Of a stretch of 36,483 bases of DNA, positions 1-9,355 are shown in pieces. Numbering within the stretch: position 1 is the first letter of the stretch; every line of letters starts with the position of its first letter. Both the position numbers and the translations under genes were made by a program. The notes beneath the pieces are model-generated. The model was not told where the DNA came from and did not search any database. It worked only from the letters and a program-made list of their open reading frames with translations. This DNA comes from Gammaproteobacteria bacterium RIFCSPHIGHO2_12_FULL_42_10 (GTDB taxonomy: Bacteria; Pseudomonadota; Gammaproteobacteria; DSM-16500): positions 52,334 through 88,816 of the forward strand of contig MGYE01000065.1 in assembly GCA_001801625.1 (NCBI GenBank), given 5' to 3'.

Positions 1-775
1 GTTTATTAACAATGTTACTAAGATAATATGACAACATTCCAATATATTCATGAATGGCAATATTACTGGTACTTAACCCCTCTAATGAAGGTAAATAATT
101 TAAAAAATATTGGTTAGGCTGTAATATAATATATCCCATAGGGGCCGCTATAATTTTAGTATTAGTGTTATGAAAAGACGAATTAAAAGTATACATAGCA
201 CGTGGAATATGCCAGGCATTCGTTACTAAATATGCCACATCAATTCTATTGCTTTGCAAGATAGGCACCATTAAATTACCTTCATCTTTTGTTGTAGTGC
301 TTTTATCTTCTTTCCATGCGGTAGGTATTTTGAAATAATCTCTCAGCTCCTGAAGCATTAAATCAGCCTCAGTGGGAGAAAATTTATCTAAATTACCTCC
401 CGATACAATAATCGGCAGATGTGTTTTGTTGTATAGATAAGCAGCATAATGCAATCTAAATTGTGTGGCATCACTAAGAATATGGCCACTTCTATATTCG
501 GGAGAAATTCCTTTACCTCCTCCTAGAACTATAATTGCACAGGAAGCTTTTTGTTTTGGAAATTGGTCTGTTTGTAACAAAGGATATTGATACTGTAATC
601 GATCAATTAAAAATTGAGCAATGATAGGGGTGCTTAATAACCATAAACTCAAAAAAGAGATAGTCATTAAACATTTACCAAATCGTTTATAGTAGCGTAG
701 AAAAAAAAATCCGCTTACGGCTAATAATAAATTGATATTTGGCGGTAACAACCAAATCTGAATAAAATATAACAT
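1..775 (-). CDS. ElyC/SanA/YdcF family (DUF218) membrane-anchored protein, C-terminus cut by window edge
   Basis: Manual minus-strand translation MLYFIQIWLLPPNINLLLAVSGFFFLRYYKRFGK...CAIIVLGGGKGISPEYRSGHILSDATQFRLHYAAYLYNKTHLPIIVSGGN...TKDEGNLMVPIL...VAYLVTNAWHIPRAMYTF; VLGGG, SGG and TNAWHIPRA motifs are typical of DUF218. Missing from the ORF track because it has no stop inside the window. Confidence 0.85.
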   Translation of the reverse strand, partial: MLYFIQIWLLPPNINLLLAVSGFFFLRYYKRFGKCLMTISFLSLWLLSTPIIAQFLIDRLQYQYPLLQTDQFPKQKASCAIIVLGGGKGISPEYRSGHILSDATQFRLHYAAYLYNKTHLPIIVSGGNLDKFSPTEADLMLQELRDYFKIPTAWKEDKSTTTKDEGNLMVPILQSNRIDVAYLVTNAWHIPRAMYTFNSSFHNTNTKIIAAPMGYIILQPNQYFLNYLPSLEGLSTSNIAIHEYIGMLSYYLSNIVNK

Positions 776-1014
776 ATCATAAAACCACACGATTTAAAAT
801 TCCATTTACATTTTTATGTGCAATATAAATAAAATGATGAATTAAAACCAATTAATATAATTGTATAAAAAAACAACAGACTCTTAGTAAGAAATCTCAT
901 GAGATTATTCCTAAATATAAATGCTTCCGTGTTTACTTTAATCTTTTTATATCATTCACTCTATGCATTGTCATCCTTCGGTGTAAAAAACACCCCCAGG
1001 ATGATCATGTGTAT

Positions 1015-1260
1015 GAAATATGAAATTATTTATAAATTATTAATTAATATTATATATTTTTATATTTTTTATTTTATTTACTATAGGGGGTATTAATTGT
1101 GTATTAATTGATTTAATTTAATTAAATCATTAAGTTATAATAATAACAACTTGTGGAAAGATTCTGTATTTTAAACCCATTTTCTGTGGATAAGTCTGTT
1201 GAAAAAAATTAAGTTTTATTATTAATAGGTTAATAACAGCTTATTAGCTTTTGATACACA
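1015..1260. other. AT-rich intergenic segment with DnaA-box-like 9-mers (origin-like, unproven)
   Basis: Very AT-rich 1015-1150; perfect TGTGGATAA (reverse complement TTATCCACA) at 1185-1193; weaker matches TGTGTATTA 1098-1106, TGTGGAAAG 1152-1160, TGATACACA 1252-1260. Confidence 0.35.
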
Positions 1261-1357
1261 TAGTTGTAGGGAAAATACCTCTTTTAAAGCTTTTCCTATA
1301 AAATGAGAGAACGTCTGATACGTTTCTTGAGATGATGTTGGTAAGGGTAATTAGTTT

Positions 1358-2635
1358 ATGCAATTAAATACGTTAGAAGATTGGTTGGGCTATCTCTATA
1401 CCCTTCACAACAAAGAAATTGATCTAGGCCTTGGTCGGGTAAAAGAGGTTGCTAGACGATTGGATTTACTCACATCGAATTGCCCCACCATTATAGTAGG
1501 CGGAACAAACGGCAAAGGTTCCACTGTGAAAGGGTTAGAAGCCATTTATCAGAAAGCCAATTATCGAGTAGGTGCTTTTACAACCCCATTTCTAATGAAA
1601 CATAATGAACAAGTGCGTGTTTGTGGGCAATTAGCAAACGATAGCGAATTTTGCTCGGCATTTGAAAAAATTAACCAGGCAAGAGGCGATATCACCTTAA
1701 CTATTTTTGAATTTAATACATTAGCCGTTTTGTTAATTTTTAAAAACAACTCGCTTGATGTATTAATTTTAGAGGTGGGTTTGGGCGGTCGTTTGGATGC
1801 TGTGAATATAATTGATGCAGATGTTTCTATTGTGACAAGTATTGCGCTTGATCATACGGATCGCTTAGGCGATACGCGTGAAAAAATCGCTTTCGAGAAA
1901 GCGGGTATTTTCCGTTCTAATCAACCTGCTATTTGCGGTGATACGGATCCACCTAACTCACTTGTGGATTATGCGAATCAACTGAATGCACCACTATATT
2001 GTCAGAATAATCATTTTACTTATTATGAAACTGGAAACCATTGGACCTGGCAATTTGGTACAACCAACTATCGCAATTTACCACTTACCTCGCTTTATTT
2101 ACAGAATATGTCAACGGCTCTCGCGGCGATTACTTTATTGCAATCCATATTGCCTGTTGATGAAAATTCAATTAGAAGTGGATTAAATGACGTGGCACTC
2201 ATCGGACGCTGTGAAGTCATTCCGGGACGAGTGACCATTATTTATGATGTTGCGCATAACCCAGCCGCTATTTTCTTACTCGTAAAGAAATTATGCGCTA
2301 CCATCCCAATTAAGACAGATAGAACGGTTAGCAAGACGTACGCTCTCTTTTCTATGCTTGCCGATAAAGATATCGATAGCAGCATTCAAGTGATTAAAAA
2401 TAAGATTGATCATTGGTATGTTGCACCTTTATTTACCAATCGGGCTGCGAGCAAAGAACGTTTAGAGGCGGCTTTTAGTGCGAATCAGATTCAAGCCGTG
2501 ACAGTTGAATCTTCAGTTGATGCGGCGCTACAATCATTGGCGCAACTTGTTAAACCGGATGATTGTGTCGTGATATTTGGATCATTCCATACTGTCGCTG
2601 AAGCTTTAAAAGCACGTGAACACATTTCAATTTGA
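1358..2635 (+). CDS. folC: bifunctional folylpolyglutamate synthase/dihydrofolate synthase
   Basis: VGGTNGKGST P-loop, LGGRLDAVNI, SIALDHTDRLGDTREKIAFEKAGIFR, YDVAHNPAA motifs. Confidence 0.95.
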   Translation: MQLNTLEDWLGYLYTLHNKEIDLGLGRVKEVARRLDLLTSNCPTIIVGGTNGKGSTVKGLEAIYQKANYRVGAFTTPFLMKHNEQVRVCGQLANDSEFCSAFEKINQARGDITLTIFEFNTLAVLLIFKNNSLDVLILEVGLGGRLDAVNIIDADVSIVTSIALDHTDRLGDTREKIAFEKAGIFRSNQPAICGDTDPPNSLVDYANQLNAPLYCQNNHFTYYETGNHWTWQFGTTNYRNLPLTSLYLQNMSTALAAITLLQSILPVDENSIRSGLNDVALIGRCEVIPGRVTIIYDVAHNPAAIFLLVKKLCATIPIKTDRTVSKTYALFSMLADKDIDSSIQVIKNKIDHWYVAPLFTNRAASKERLEAAFSANQIQAVTVESSVDAALQSLAQLVKPDDCVVIFGSFHTVAEALKAREHISI

Positions 2636-3903
2636 TGTAGGCGTAAATAATCAACTGGCTTCCTAGACAAATAAATAGAAAGCGCCGTTGTTTCAATATC
2701 TCTTTCTGAATATTTTTTCTCTGTTAAAAGAGAAAGATAGCTTTTTCTAGAGTGTCCAACCAATAAGCGCACCCCTAATTTTGAAAAATGCTCTATTTCT
2801 CTAATCACAGCGAACGATTGTTCTGCCATTTTGCCAAATCCAACACCGGGATCAAAGATGATTCTGTGACGCGCAATTCCTCGTTTTTCTAATTCATTAA
2901 GTCGATTTTCGCCCCATTCATAAACTAAACGAATCACATCTTCATGACGCGGTAAAACACAGTTTCGTCGTTCCGGAATATTTAAGTGGTGCATGACAAC
3001 AAAATCACATTGAGATTGTACAATGATGTCTTGCATCCGCAGATCATCTAAACCAGAAACATCGTTGATCCAATCGACACCGTAATGTAGGGCTTTTTCT
3101 GCAACATCTGCGTGTCGTGTATCTACGCTAATCTTTGGCATCAAAGAAAATGATTTTTTGATAAGGTATATCTCATGAAGAATAGGTTCTAATCGCGCCC
3201 ATTCTGTTTGCGAATCGATTGGTTCTGCAGTGGGGCTGGTAGATTCTGCACCAAAATCTAATATGGATGCGCCATCTAAAATGAGCTGTTTTGCTTGTGC
3301 GATAGCATACTCAGTATTGAGATACTTGCCGCCATCAGAAAAAGAATCTGGGGTAACGTTAATTGTACCGATGAGCTCTGGGGTATCGATTCGGTGATAA
3401 ATTTGGTGCGTTTGTAGAGGCGCATTTTTTGAGAAACGAGAGCCCCATTTTTCCACATGCTCTGCTGCTGTTTTGCCTTGCCATATGAAAAAAGGCGCAA
3501 TGTCAGCTAATGGCCACAATGCAAAAGGACGATTGAACAGCTCTTTTTGTGGAATGGTTAAATGATCGCTCGTTATTTGTAGCTCATCCCACGCCAAAAT
3601 ATCAATATCAATCATACGCGGCGACCAACGTTCTTTATTTTGATTTCTACCCAGATGAATTTCAATGCGTTTTAGCTGCCCCAGTAATTCAGCAGGTGCG
3701 AGGGATGTCTCAATTGCAATCGCTGTGTTGATGTAGGCCATATTCCAGTGATCTGGCGCATGATCGGGTAGTAAAGCCTCTGAGACATAGAGAGGCGCTA
3801 CGCGTATCACTGTGACGCCTGGAATGACTCTGATGTGTTGCAAAGCTCGTCGTAAATAGGAAAGCTTATCGCCGATGTTTGATCCGAGGCCGAGTATGAT
3901 CAT
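2491..3903 (-). CDS. folKP: fused HPPK-DHPS (FolK-FolP)
   Basis: N-terminal HPPK (GLGSNIGDKLSYLRRAL, RWSPRMIDIDILAWDE) followed by DHPS (GTINVTPDSFSDGGKYL, GASILDFGAESTSP, VDWINDVSGL, IIFDPGVGFGK, LLVGHSRKSYL). Confidence 0.95.
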   Translation of the reverse strand: MIILGLGSNIGDKLSYLRRALQHIRVIPGVTVIRVAPLYVSEALLPDHAPDHWNMAYINTAIAIETSLAPAELLGQLKRIEIHLGRNQNKERWSPRMIDIDILAWDELQITSDHLTIPQKELFNRPFALWPLADIAPFFIWQGKTAAEHVEKWGSRFSKNAPLQTHQIYHRIDTPELIGTINVTPDSFSDGGKYLNTEYAIAQAKQLILDGASILDFGAESTSPTAEPIDSQTEWARLEPILHEIYLIKKSFSLMPKISVDTRHADVAEKALHYGVDWINDVSGLDDLRMQDIIVQSQCDFVVMHHLNIPERRNCVLPRHEDVIRLVYEWGENRLNELEKRGIARHRIIFDPGVGFGKMAEQSFAVIREIEHFSKLGVRLLVGHSRKSYLSLLTEKKYSERDIETTALSIYLSRKPVDYLRLHQIEMCSRAFKASATVWNDPNITTQSSGLTSCANDCSAASTEDSTVTA

Positions 3904-4062
3904 GAGGAACTCTGTTGAAATTTCATTTAAATTTATTTGTTTGCCAAAGGTAATTCACGAGCCGTAAGAAATTTCTCTGATTTTAATGCCCGCTTGACCG
4001 AGCTTATTATATTGCATATGATTTTTTGCGCCCGCTGAGGAAAATGAGGATTTTAAACAATT

Positions 4063-4692
4063 ATGAGCAAACATACAATTATTTGGTTACATGGACTGGG
4101 TGCAAGCGGCGATGACTTTGTATCGCTTCCAGATGCGCTTAAGTTGCCACCAGAAATGGACATGCGATTTGTTTTTCCAAATGCACCGATGATGCCCGTT
4201 ACGCTCAATCAAGGATACACAATGCGGGCTTGGTTTGATGTTTATGGGCTCTCAGCAGAATCAAAAATTGATGTAGCAGGCATTCTGCGTTCATGTGATT
4301 TTATTAATCAGCTTGTAGATACAGAGATTGCAAGAGGCGTGCCATCCCACCGAATTTTGTTAGGTGGTTTTTCGCAAGGCGCTGCAATGGCGCTTGTGGC
4401 AGGACTGACTTTTAAAAAGCAGTTAGGCGGTGTGATTGCACTTTCGGGTTTTTTACCCATGGCACGCGAGGTATTTGAAACAGCGAGTGCTGTTAATCGT
4501 TCCGCACCCATTTTTTTAGCGCATGGAAAAGCAGATTCTGTTGTTGTCTACACATTAGGCGAAATGACATATGAAGCGCTTTTGAAAGCAGGATACTCTG
4601 TTTCTTGGCACGCTTATGAAAGCATGCCGCATACGGTATCAGATAAAGAAATATTAGATATCAGTCAATGGATGAAAAACCTTCTAGGTTAG
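4063..4692 (+). CDS. alpha/beta hydrolase, carboxylesterase/phospholipase (carboxylesterase type 2 family)
   Basis: IIWLHGLGASGDDF, FPNAPMMPVTLN, AWFDVYGL, GGFSQGAAMAL nucleophile elbow, H near C-terminus (PHTVS). Confidence 0.92.
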   Translation: MSKHTIIWLHGLGASGDDFVSLPDALKLPPEMDMRFVFPNAPMMPVTLNQGYTMRAWFDVYGLSAESKIDVAGILRSCDFINQLVDTEIARGVPSHRILLGGFSQGAAMALVAGLTFKKQLGGVIALSGFLPMAREVFETASAVNRSAPIFLAHGKADSVVVYTLGEMTYEALLKAGYSVSWHAYESMPHTVSDKEILDISQWMKNLLG

Positions 4693-5297
4693 CTCATGAG
4701 GACTGAGATACCGCCGGAGATTAATTGTTCGTTGCCGGTACTACTGCTACCTTGCATGCGCGTCCACTCCGCGAGGAAGGCAATTTCTGGCATCAGATAA
4801 TATTGCAGACCAAGGCCAGTAAAGAGGCCCGTTGCGCTATGGCTTGAGCCGCCAACGCTAACTGAATTTGCAGATGTAGAATCTGTGATAGATAAGTGGG
4901 AAACGATGTGGCCTACCCCAACTTTAGCAAACGCTTCAAGCCCAGAATCAATAATCGGGACAATGCCTTTTGCGGCCGCATCGTAGGAATAGTAAGTTGA
5001 GTTGCCGATTTTTGTGTCACTTGAAGAAATTTTCCACGGCCCATTTGGATAGCGCGTATAACCTATTTCTATGCCTAAGAACGGCATAAATTTGTATCCG
5101 ACATTAGCATTGGCGCCAAGACCCGATCCACTGACGCTGACATTGTTCGGTGTATCTTGATTGTTGAGCGTGGCGGACCCCACATCGGCTTCAAAATACC
5201 AACCATATGGAAGAGATTGCATAGCCCAGGTGAATGTTGTGGGTAACAAAACAGCAAGTCCTACCAGCGTAGAGCGAAGTATATTTTTGTACTGCAC
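4689..5297 (-). CDS. outer membrane beta-barrel protein (OmpA-like N-terminal/opacity-like fold)
   Basis: Signal peptide ending TFTWA, GYKFMPFLGIEIGYTRYP, alternating aromatic strands, barrel-like C-terminus; GTG start with AAGGAG SD. Confidence 0.75.
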   Translation of the reverse strand: MQYKNILRSTLVGLAVLLPTTFTWAMQSLPYGWYFEADVGSATLNNQDTPNNVSVSGSGLGANANVGYKFMPFLGIEIGYTRYPNGPWKISSSDTKIGNSTYYSYDAAAKGIVPIIDSGLEAFAKVGVGHIVSHLSITDSTSANSVSVGGSSHSATGLFTGLGLQYYLMPEIAFLAEWTRMQGSSSTGNEQLISGGISVLMS

Positions 5298-5337
5298 AAA
5301 CAGTCTCCTTAAAATAGCAGTGATATCATTTTCGTTA

Positions 5338-5461
5338 CAGCAATTCCCGCTAACTAGTTGCCTTGGGTGTTATTCCGCACAATGGCTCGTCGGCCGCAGG
5401 CCTCCTGCGCTTGACTTCTTGCTACATAACACCCAAGGCAACTAGTTAGCGGGAATTGCTG
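5338..5461. mobile_element. palindromic MITE-like element, copy A
   Basis: ~36-bp terminal inverted repeats CAGCAATTCCCGCTAACTAGTTGCCTTGGGTGTTAT / ATAACACCCAAGGCAACTAGTTAGCGGGAATTGCTG; flanked by 9-bp direct repeat TTTTCGTTA (5329-5337 and 5462-5470); near-identical copy at 23147-23269 in opposite orientation. Confidence 0.9.
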
Positions 5462-5469
5462 TTTTCGTT

Positions 5470-5497
5470 AGTATATACTTGTGTCACGTCTGCGCAA
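5470..5497 (-). promoter_or_regulatory. possible sigma70 promoter for the outer membrane protein
   Basis: Minus strand TTGCGC - 16 nt - TATACT, ending at the element/target-duplication border. Confidence 0.4.
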
Positions 5498-5524
5498 GTA
5501 GTAGGAATGTTTTGTGCGTGGCCG

Positions 5525-7600
5525 CTACCCTTGCAATAAGGCGATATCTGCGACTTGTAAAAATAACTCTCGTAATTGTGCTAGCAACAATAAACGATTT
5601 TCGCGTTTTAGCGGATCGTCCGTCATGACCATGACCTGATCAAAAAAGTGATTGATGGGTTGATTGAGCTCTGCTAATTGCAGCAAAATTTGATCATATT
5701 GTTTTTTGGCATATAATTTTAGAACGATTGAGCTTTTTATTTTTAATTGCTCAGCTAAATCTCTCTCAGCGTCATTCTCAAAATAAAGAGGATTGATGGT
5801 GGATGCAGTCATAGCCTGTTTTTGTTGGTTTAAGAGGTGGCTGATGCGTTTATTTGCTGCGCTTAATTCTTTTGCTTCATTCAGTCGCATAAATTGCTGG
5901 ACCGCTTGAATGCGTTGATTGATGTCTTGAAAATGTGTTGATTCACGTGCGATGACGGACATAAAGATATCGTTTGTAATGCCTTGCTCAAGATACCAGT
6001 GACGCAAACGTTCACGTATAAAATCAAACACAGCTTGTACGACTGTTTTGTTGATCAATAACGAAGCATAGGATGCTGCTGAAAATTTTAGCATGTCTTC
6101 CAAATCAAGATCTATTTTCTGTTCAATGAGAATGCGCAGCAATCCCAATGCAGTCCGTCTCAATCCGTATGGGTCTTTATCGCCCGTTGGAAGACGATTC
6201 ATGCCTATGGTGCCAACTAGGGAATCGATGCGATCAGCGATTCCTATTATTTTCCCCATTTCATGCGCGGGCAATATATCGCCAGCAAATCGTGGATAAT
6301 AGTGTTCTTCAATTGCCTGCGCGATTTCCGGTAATTCGCCATTAAGGCGAGCATATTGGCCGCCCATGATGCCTTGTAGTTCTGGAAATTCATTGACCAT
6401 GCTAGTTGTGAGGTCGGTTTTACAAAGCAGCGCGGCACGTGCCGCTTGTTTATCATTTATTTTACTTACAGAAGCAATATGTGCAGAAAGCGTGCTGATG
6501 CGCTCTGCTTTATCGAACAACGATCCCAATTTTTCTTGAAAAACCACTCCTTTGAGTGGCGTGAGTCGTTCCTCAAGGCTGAGCTTTTGATCTTCTCTGT
6601 AAAAGAAATCAGCATCCTTGAGTCGGGCACGCAGTACGCGTTCATAACCATGAATGGTGTGCTGTTCGTCGCGACTTTTAATGTTGCTGATGACAACAAA
6701 TTGCGGCAGAAGCTGATTGTTTTTATCTAGAATAGGAAAATAACGTTGGTGATTTTGCATGGCGGTGATTAAGACGCTGCTTGGTAAGTTTAAAAAATCA
6801 ACATCAAACGATCCTAATAAGGCAGAAGGCCATTCGACCAGTCCTGTGACTTCATTTAACAATGATGTATCCATCAATACATGATTGGGGTTAGCGATTT
6901 TCTCTGCCGATAAGCGTATTTTTTCTCGTCTTTTTTCAAAGCTTACGATGACATAATGCTCTGCAAGAACAGTTTCATACTCGGATTCAGAAGTTAGCTT
7001 GATTGCAGCGGGTGCATGGAAACGATGTCCATAGAGCAGGTCGCAAGTCGGATAGCCAAAAACATCAGCGTGGAGATTGAGTTGATTATACATGATGAAA
7101 ATAGCATGGATGGGGCGCACAAAGGGTTGACTACCCTCACCCCATCGCATGCGTTTTTTTATAGGCAAAACAAGAAGTGCTTGTTGAACGAGAATGGGCA
7201 ATGCTTGATTGATAGATTGACCGGGAATCGTTTTTTTAAATACCAACCATTCGCTCTCAGACGTTTGTAGCTTAGAAAGCGCTTCGTAGGTTAATCCACA
7301 TGATTTTGCAAAACCAATCGCAGCGGGAGTTGGACTGCCTTTTTCATCAACCGCTGTTTTTTTACTAGGACCCTTGCGTTCGCTCAAACTGTCTTTAGAC
7401 TGACTGGTAAGCTTTTTAATAAGTATAGCAAGACGGCGAGGCGTTGAGAAAATGTGGGTGCTGTCAAAAGTGAATGCTTCTTTATTTAGAGAGGTTTCGA
7501 TGAGCTCACAAAAATCTTTCGCCAATTGTAATGATGATTTTGGTGGCAGCTCTTCTGTTAAAATTTCAATGAGACAATCGGCTGTGTTATGTGGGAGCAT
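5525..7600 (-). CDS. glyS: glycine--tRNA ligase beta subunit
   Basis: [14 protein letters not shown]-terminus, [44 protein letters not shown] motifs. Confidence 0.97.
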   Translation of the reverse strand: MLPHNTADCLIEILTEELPPKSSLQLAKDFCELIETSLNKEAFTFDSTHIFSTPRRLAILIKKLTSQSKDSLSERKGPSKKTAVDEKGSPTPAAIGFAKSCGLTYEALSKLQTSESEWLVFKKTIPGQSINQALPILVQQALLVLPIKKRMRWGEGSQPFVRPIHAIFIMYNQLNLHADVFGYPTCDLLYGHRFHAPAAIKLTSESEYETVLAEHYVIVSFEKRREKIRLSAEKIANPNHVLMDTSLLNEVTGLVEWPSALLGSFDVDFLNLPSSVLITAMQNHQRYFPILDKNNQLLPQFVVISNIKSRDEQHTIHGYERVLRARLKDADFFYREDQKLSLEERLTPLKGVVFQEKLGSLFDKAERISTLSAHIASVSKINDKQAARAALLCKTDLTTSMVNEFPELQGIMGGQYARLNGELPEIAQAIEEHYYPRFAGDILPAHEMGKIIGIADRIDSLVGTIGMNRLPTGDKDPYGLRRTALGLLRILIEQKIDLDLEDMLKFSAASYASLLINKTVVQAVFDFIRERLRHWYLEQGITNDIFMSVIARESTHFQDINQRIQAVQQFMRLNEAKELSAANKRISHLLNQQKQAMTASTINPLYFENDAERDLAEQLKIKSSIVLKLYAKKQYDQILLQLAELNQPINHFFDQVMVMTDDPLKRENRLLLLAQLRELFLQVADIALLQG

Positions 7601-8492
7601 GTGTGTTTTCTTTTAATAGCGGAAAACCAAGTTGTTCGCGAGCTTGATAGTAATTTTCTGCGACAGCTTTGGCTAGCTTTCTAATTTTTAATATGTGATG
7701 TTGTCGCAGAGTGACTGATAGCGCTTTTCTGGCATCTAACAAATTAAAGGTATGTGATGCTTTCAAGACCATCTCGTAAGCGGGTATTGGAAGATTCGCT
7801 TCAATTAAACGCAAACTTTCTGTTTCGTAAAAATAAAAATGATCAAAGAGTGTTTTGATGTCTGCCATTTCAAAATAATATTGCGACATTTCAACTTCCA
7901 TCTGGTGGTAAATGTCGCCATAGGTGATGAGGCCATTTGGCCCTTCATGCCAGGCAAGATCATAAACATTGTCTACCCCCTGAAGCGACATAGCCAATCG
8001 TTCTAGTCCATAAGTAATCTCACCGGTGATGGGTTTGCATTCTAGGCCACCTACCTGTTGAAAATAGGTAAATTGCGTCACTTCCATGCCATTTAACCAC
8101 ACTTCCCATCCTAAGCCCCACGCACCTAATGTGGGAGCTTCCCAGTCGTCTTCAACAAAACGAATATCATCGATTAGTGTATCAACACCCAGCATTTTCA
8201 ATGAATCTAGATAGAGCGCCTGAATGTTTAGTGGAGATGGCTTCAGAATTACTTGAAATTGATGGTGTCGCCCAACGCGATTTGGATTATCGCCGTACCG
8301 ACCATCTGTTGGTCTGCGACTAGGTTGCACATAAGCTGCATGCCAGGGCTCAGGGCCAATTGCCCGTAAAAAACTAGCTGTGTGAAAGGTGCCTGCGCCC
8401 ACTTCCATATCAAGCGGTTGCATATAGACACAACCTTGCTTACCCCAATAGGTTTGCAAGGTTTGCATAATGTTTTGTAAGGTATTTTTCAT
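7587..8492 (-). CDS. glyQ: glycine--tRNA ligase alpha subunit
   Basis: [58 protein letters not shown]; internal ATG at 8492 ([13 protein letters not shown]) preferred over the 8570 ORF start. Confidence 0.97.
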   Translation of the reverse strand: MKNTLQNIMQTLQTYWGKQGCVYMQPLDMEVGAGTFHTASFLRAIGPEPWHAAYVQPSRRPTDGRYGDNPNRVGRHHQFQVILKPSPLNIQALYLDSLKMLGVDTLIDDIRFVEDDWEAPTLGAWGLGWEVWLNGMEVTQFTYFQQVGGLECKPITGEITYGLERLAMSLQGVDNVYDLAWHEGPNGLITYGDIYHQMEVEMSQYYFEMADIKTLFDHFYFYETESLRLIEANLPIPAYEMVLKASHTFNLLDARKALSVTLRQHHILKIRKLAKAVAENYYQAREQLGFPLLKENTHAPT

Positions 8493-8565
8493 GAGATAAA
8501 TAATAACAGTGAAACATTGATATTGCGAGATGATGGTAGCGCGATCGTTTTTGCATCCAGCTATT

Positions 8566-8591
8566 GTCATTCCCGCCTACGCGGGAATGAC
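8566..8591. repeat. short REP-like palindrome
   Basis: GTCATTCCCGC-CTAC-GCGGGAATGAC, 11-bp perfect arms. Confidence 0.75.
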
Positions 8592-8691
8592 ACACCAAAA
8601 GATAGGTGTCAGCGGCGTTTGCTGAATAGGGATAGATGAGATAGTATTTAAGTGACTCACTTAATATTATTACCTCGATGAGGATGAATAT

Positions 8692-9165
8692 ATGCAACAG
8701 AAAATTCTTTCTACGTTGATTGCGCTGATGTTTTTTTCTCTCCCTCAAGTGAGCATGGCAGATACTTGTCCTAGCGTGGATGATATTAAACATAAAACAT
8801 TCAGTGGACACTGGAAGGCTTATGATAGTGACACCGATAAGGTGCTTGCACCCGATCGTTTGGCGGATGCAATTGCTGCAATTGACCGCTTTGCGCTGGT
8901 TGAGTGGACAGATACGAAACAACATGTCGGTATGATTCACTGTTATTACCGCGATAAACATGGCTCTAACCTGGAAGCTTATTTTGCAACGGAGCATTTT
9001 AAGCCAAATAATACAAATAAAGCATGGTACGCTGTGACAGGTTATATGCATTGTGCTGATGGTAGAGAGCAATGCCTCTTTGGAAGCCCGAGCCCCGTCG
9101 TTCAAGTGGCGCGAGAGGCTGCGTCTTCTAAGAGTCAGGCGTTGCCTGTGAAGAGTAACTCATAG
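8692..9165 (+). CDS. small secreted/periplasmic protein of unknown function
   Basis: Signal peptide MQQKILSTLIALMFFSLPQVSMA, four Cys in mature part, AGGATGA-type SD upstream. Confidence 0.75.
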   Translation: MQQKILSTLIALMFFSLPQVSMADTCPSVDDIKHKTFSGHWKAYDSDTDKVLAPDRLADAIAAIDRFALVEWTDTKQHVGMIHCYYRDKHGSNLEAYFATEHFKPNNTNKAWYAVTGYMHCADGREQCLFGSPSPVVQVAREAASSKSQALPVKSNS

Positions 9166-9254
9166 TGGTGTAGTCATGCAGTAGCTTTCTGGATTGCTTC
9201 GGCATGAAAAACACGCCTCGCAATGACGAATTCTGCGCAAAAAAAACGATTTAT

Positions 9255-9306
9255 TTACTAACTCACCTTACGCCTCTGGATGACAGCGCGTAAGGTGAGT
9301 TAGTAA
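9255..9306. repeat. perfect 19-bp inverted repeat with 14-nt loop
   Basis: TTACTAACTCACCTTACGC ... GCGTAAGGTGAGTTAGTAA. Confidence 0.8.
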
Positions 9307-9355
9307 TGCCCTTTGCTAGTGATGATCGTGTTTTGGATGATCAAGGTATCTCTCT

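Noticed and set aside
899-1096. 65-aa plus-strand ORF in the AT-rich region
   Set aside because: Low-complexity Ile/Tyr/Phe-rich translation of AT-rich DNA, no SD or family signal.
5161-5445. 94-aa plus-strand ORF through element copy A
   Set aside because: Its C-terminus (FPLTSCLGCYSAQWLVGRRPPALDF) is a translation of the palindromic element and the rest is antisense to the outer-membrane protein gene; the similar minus ORF 23159-23344 has the same explanation.
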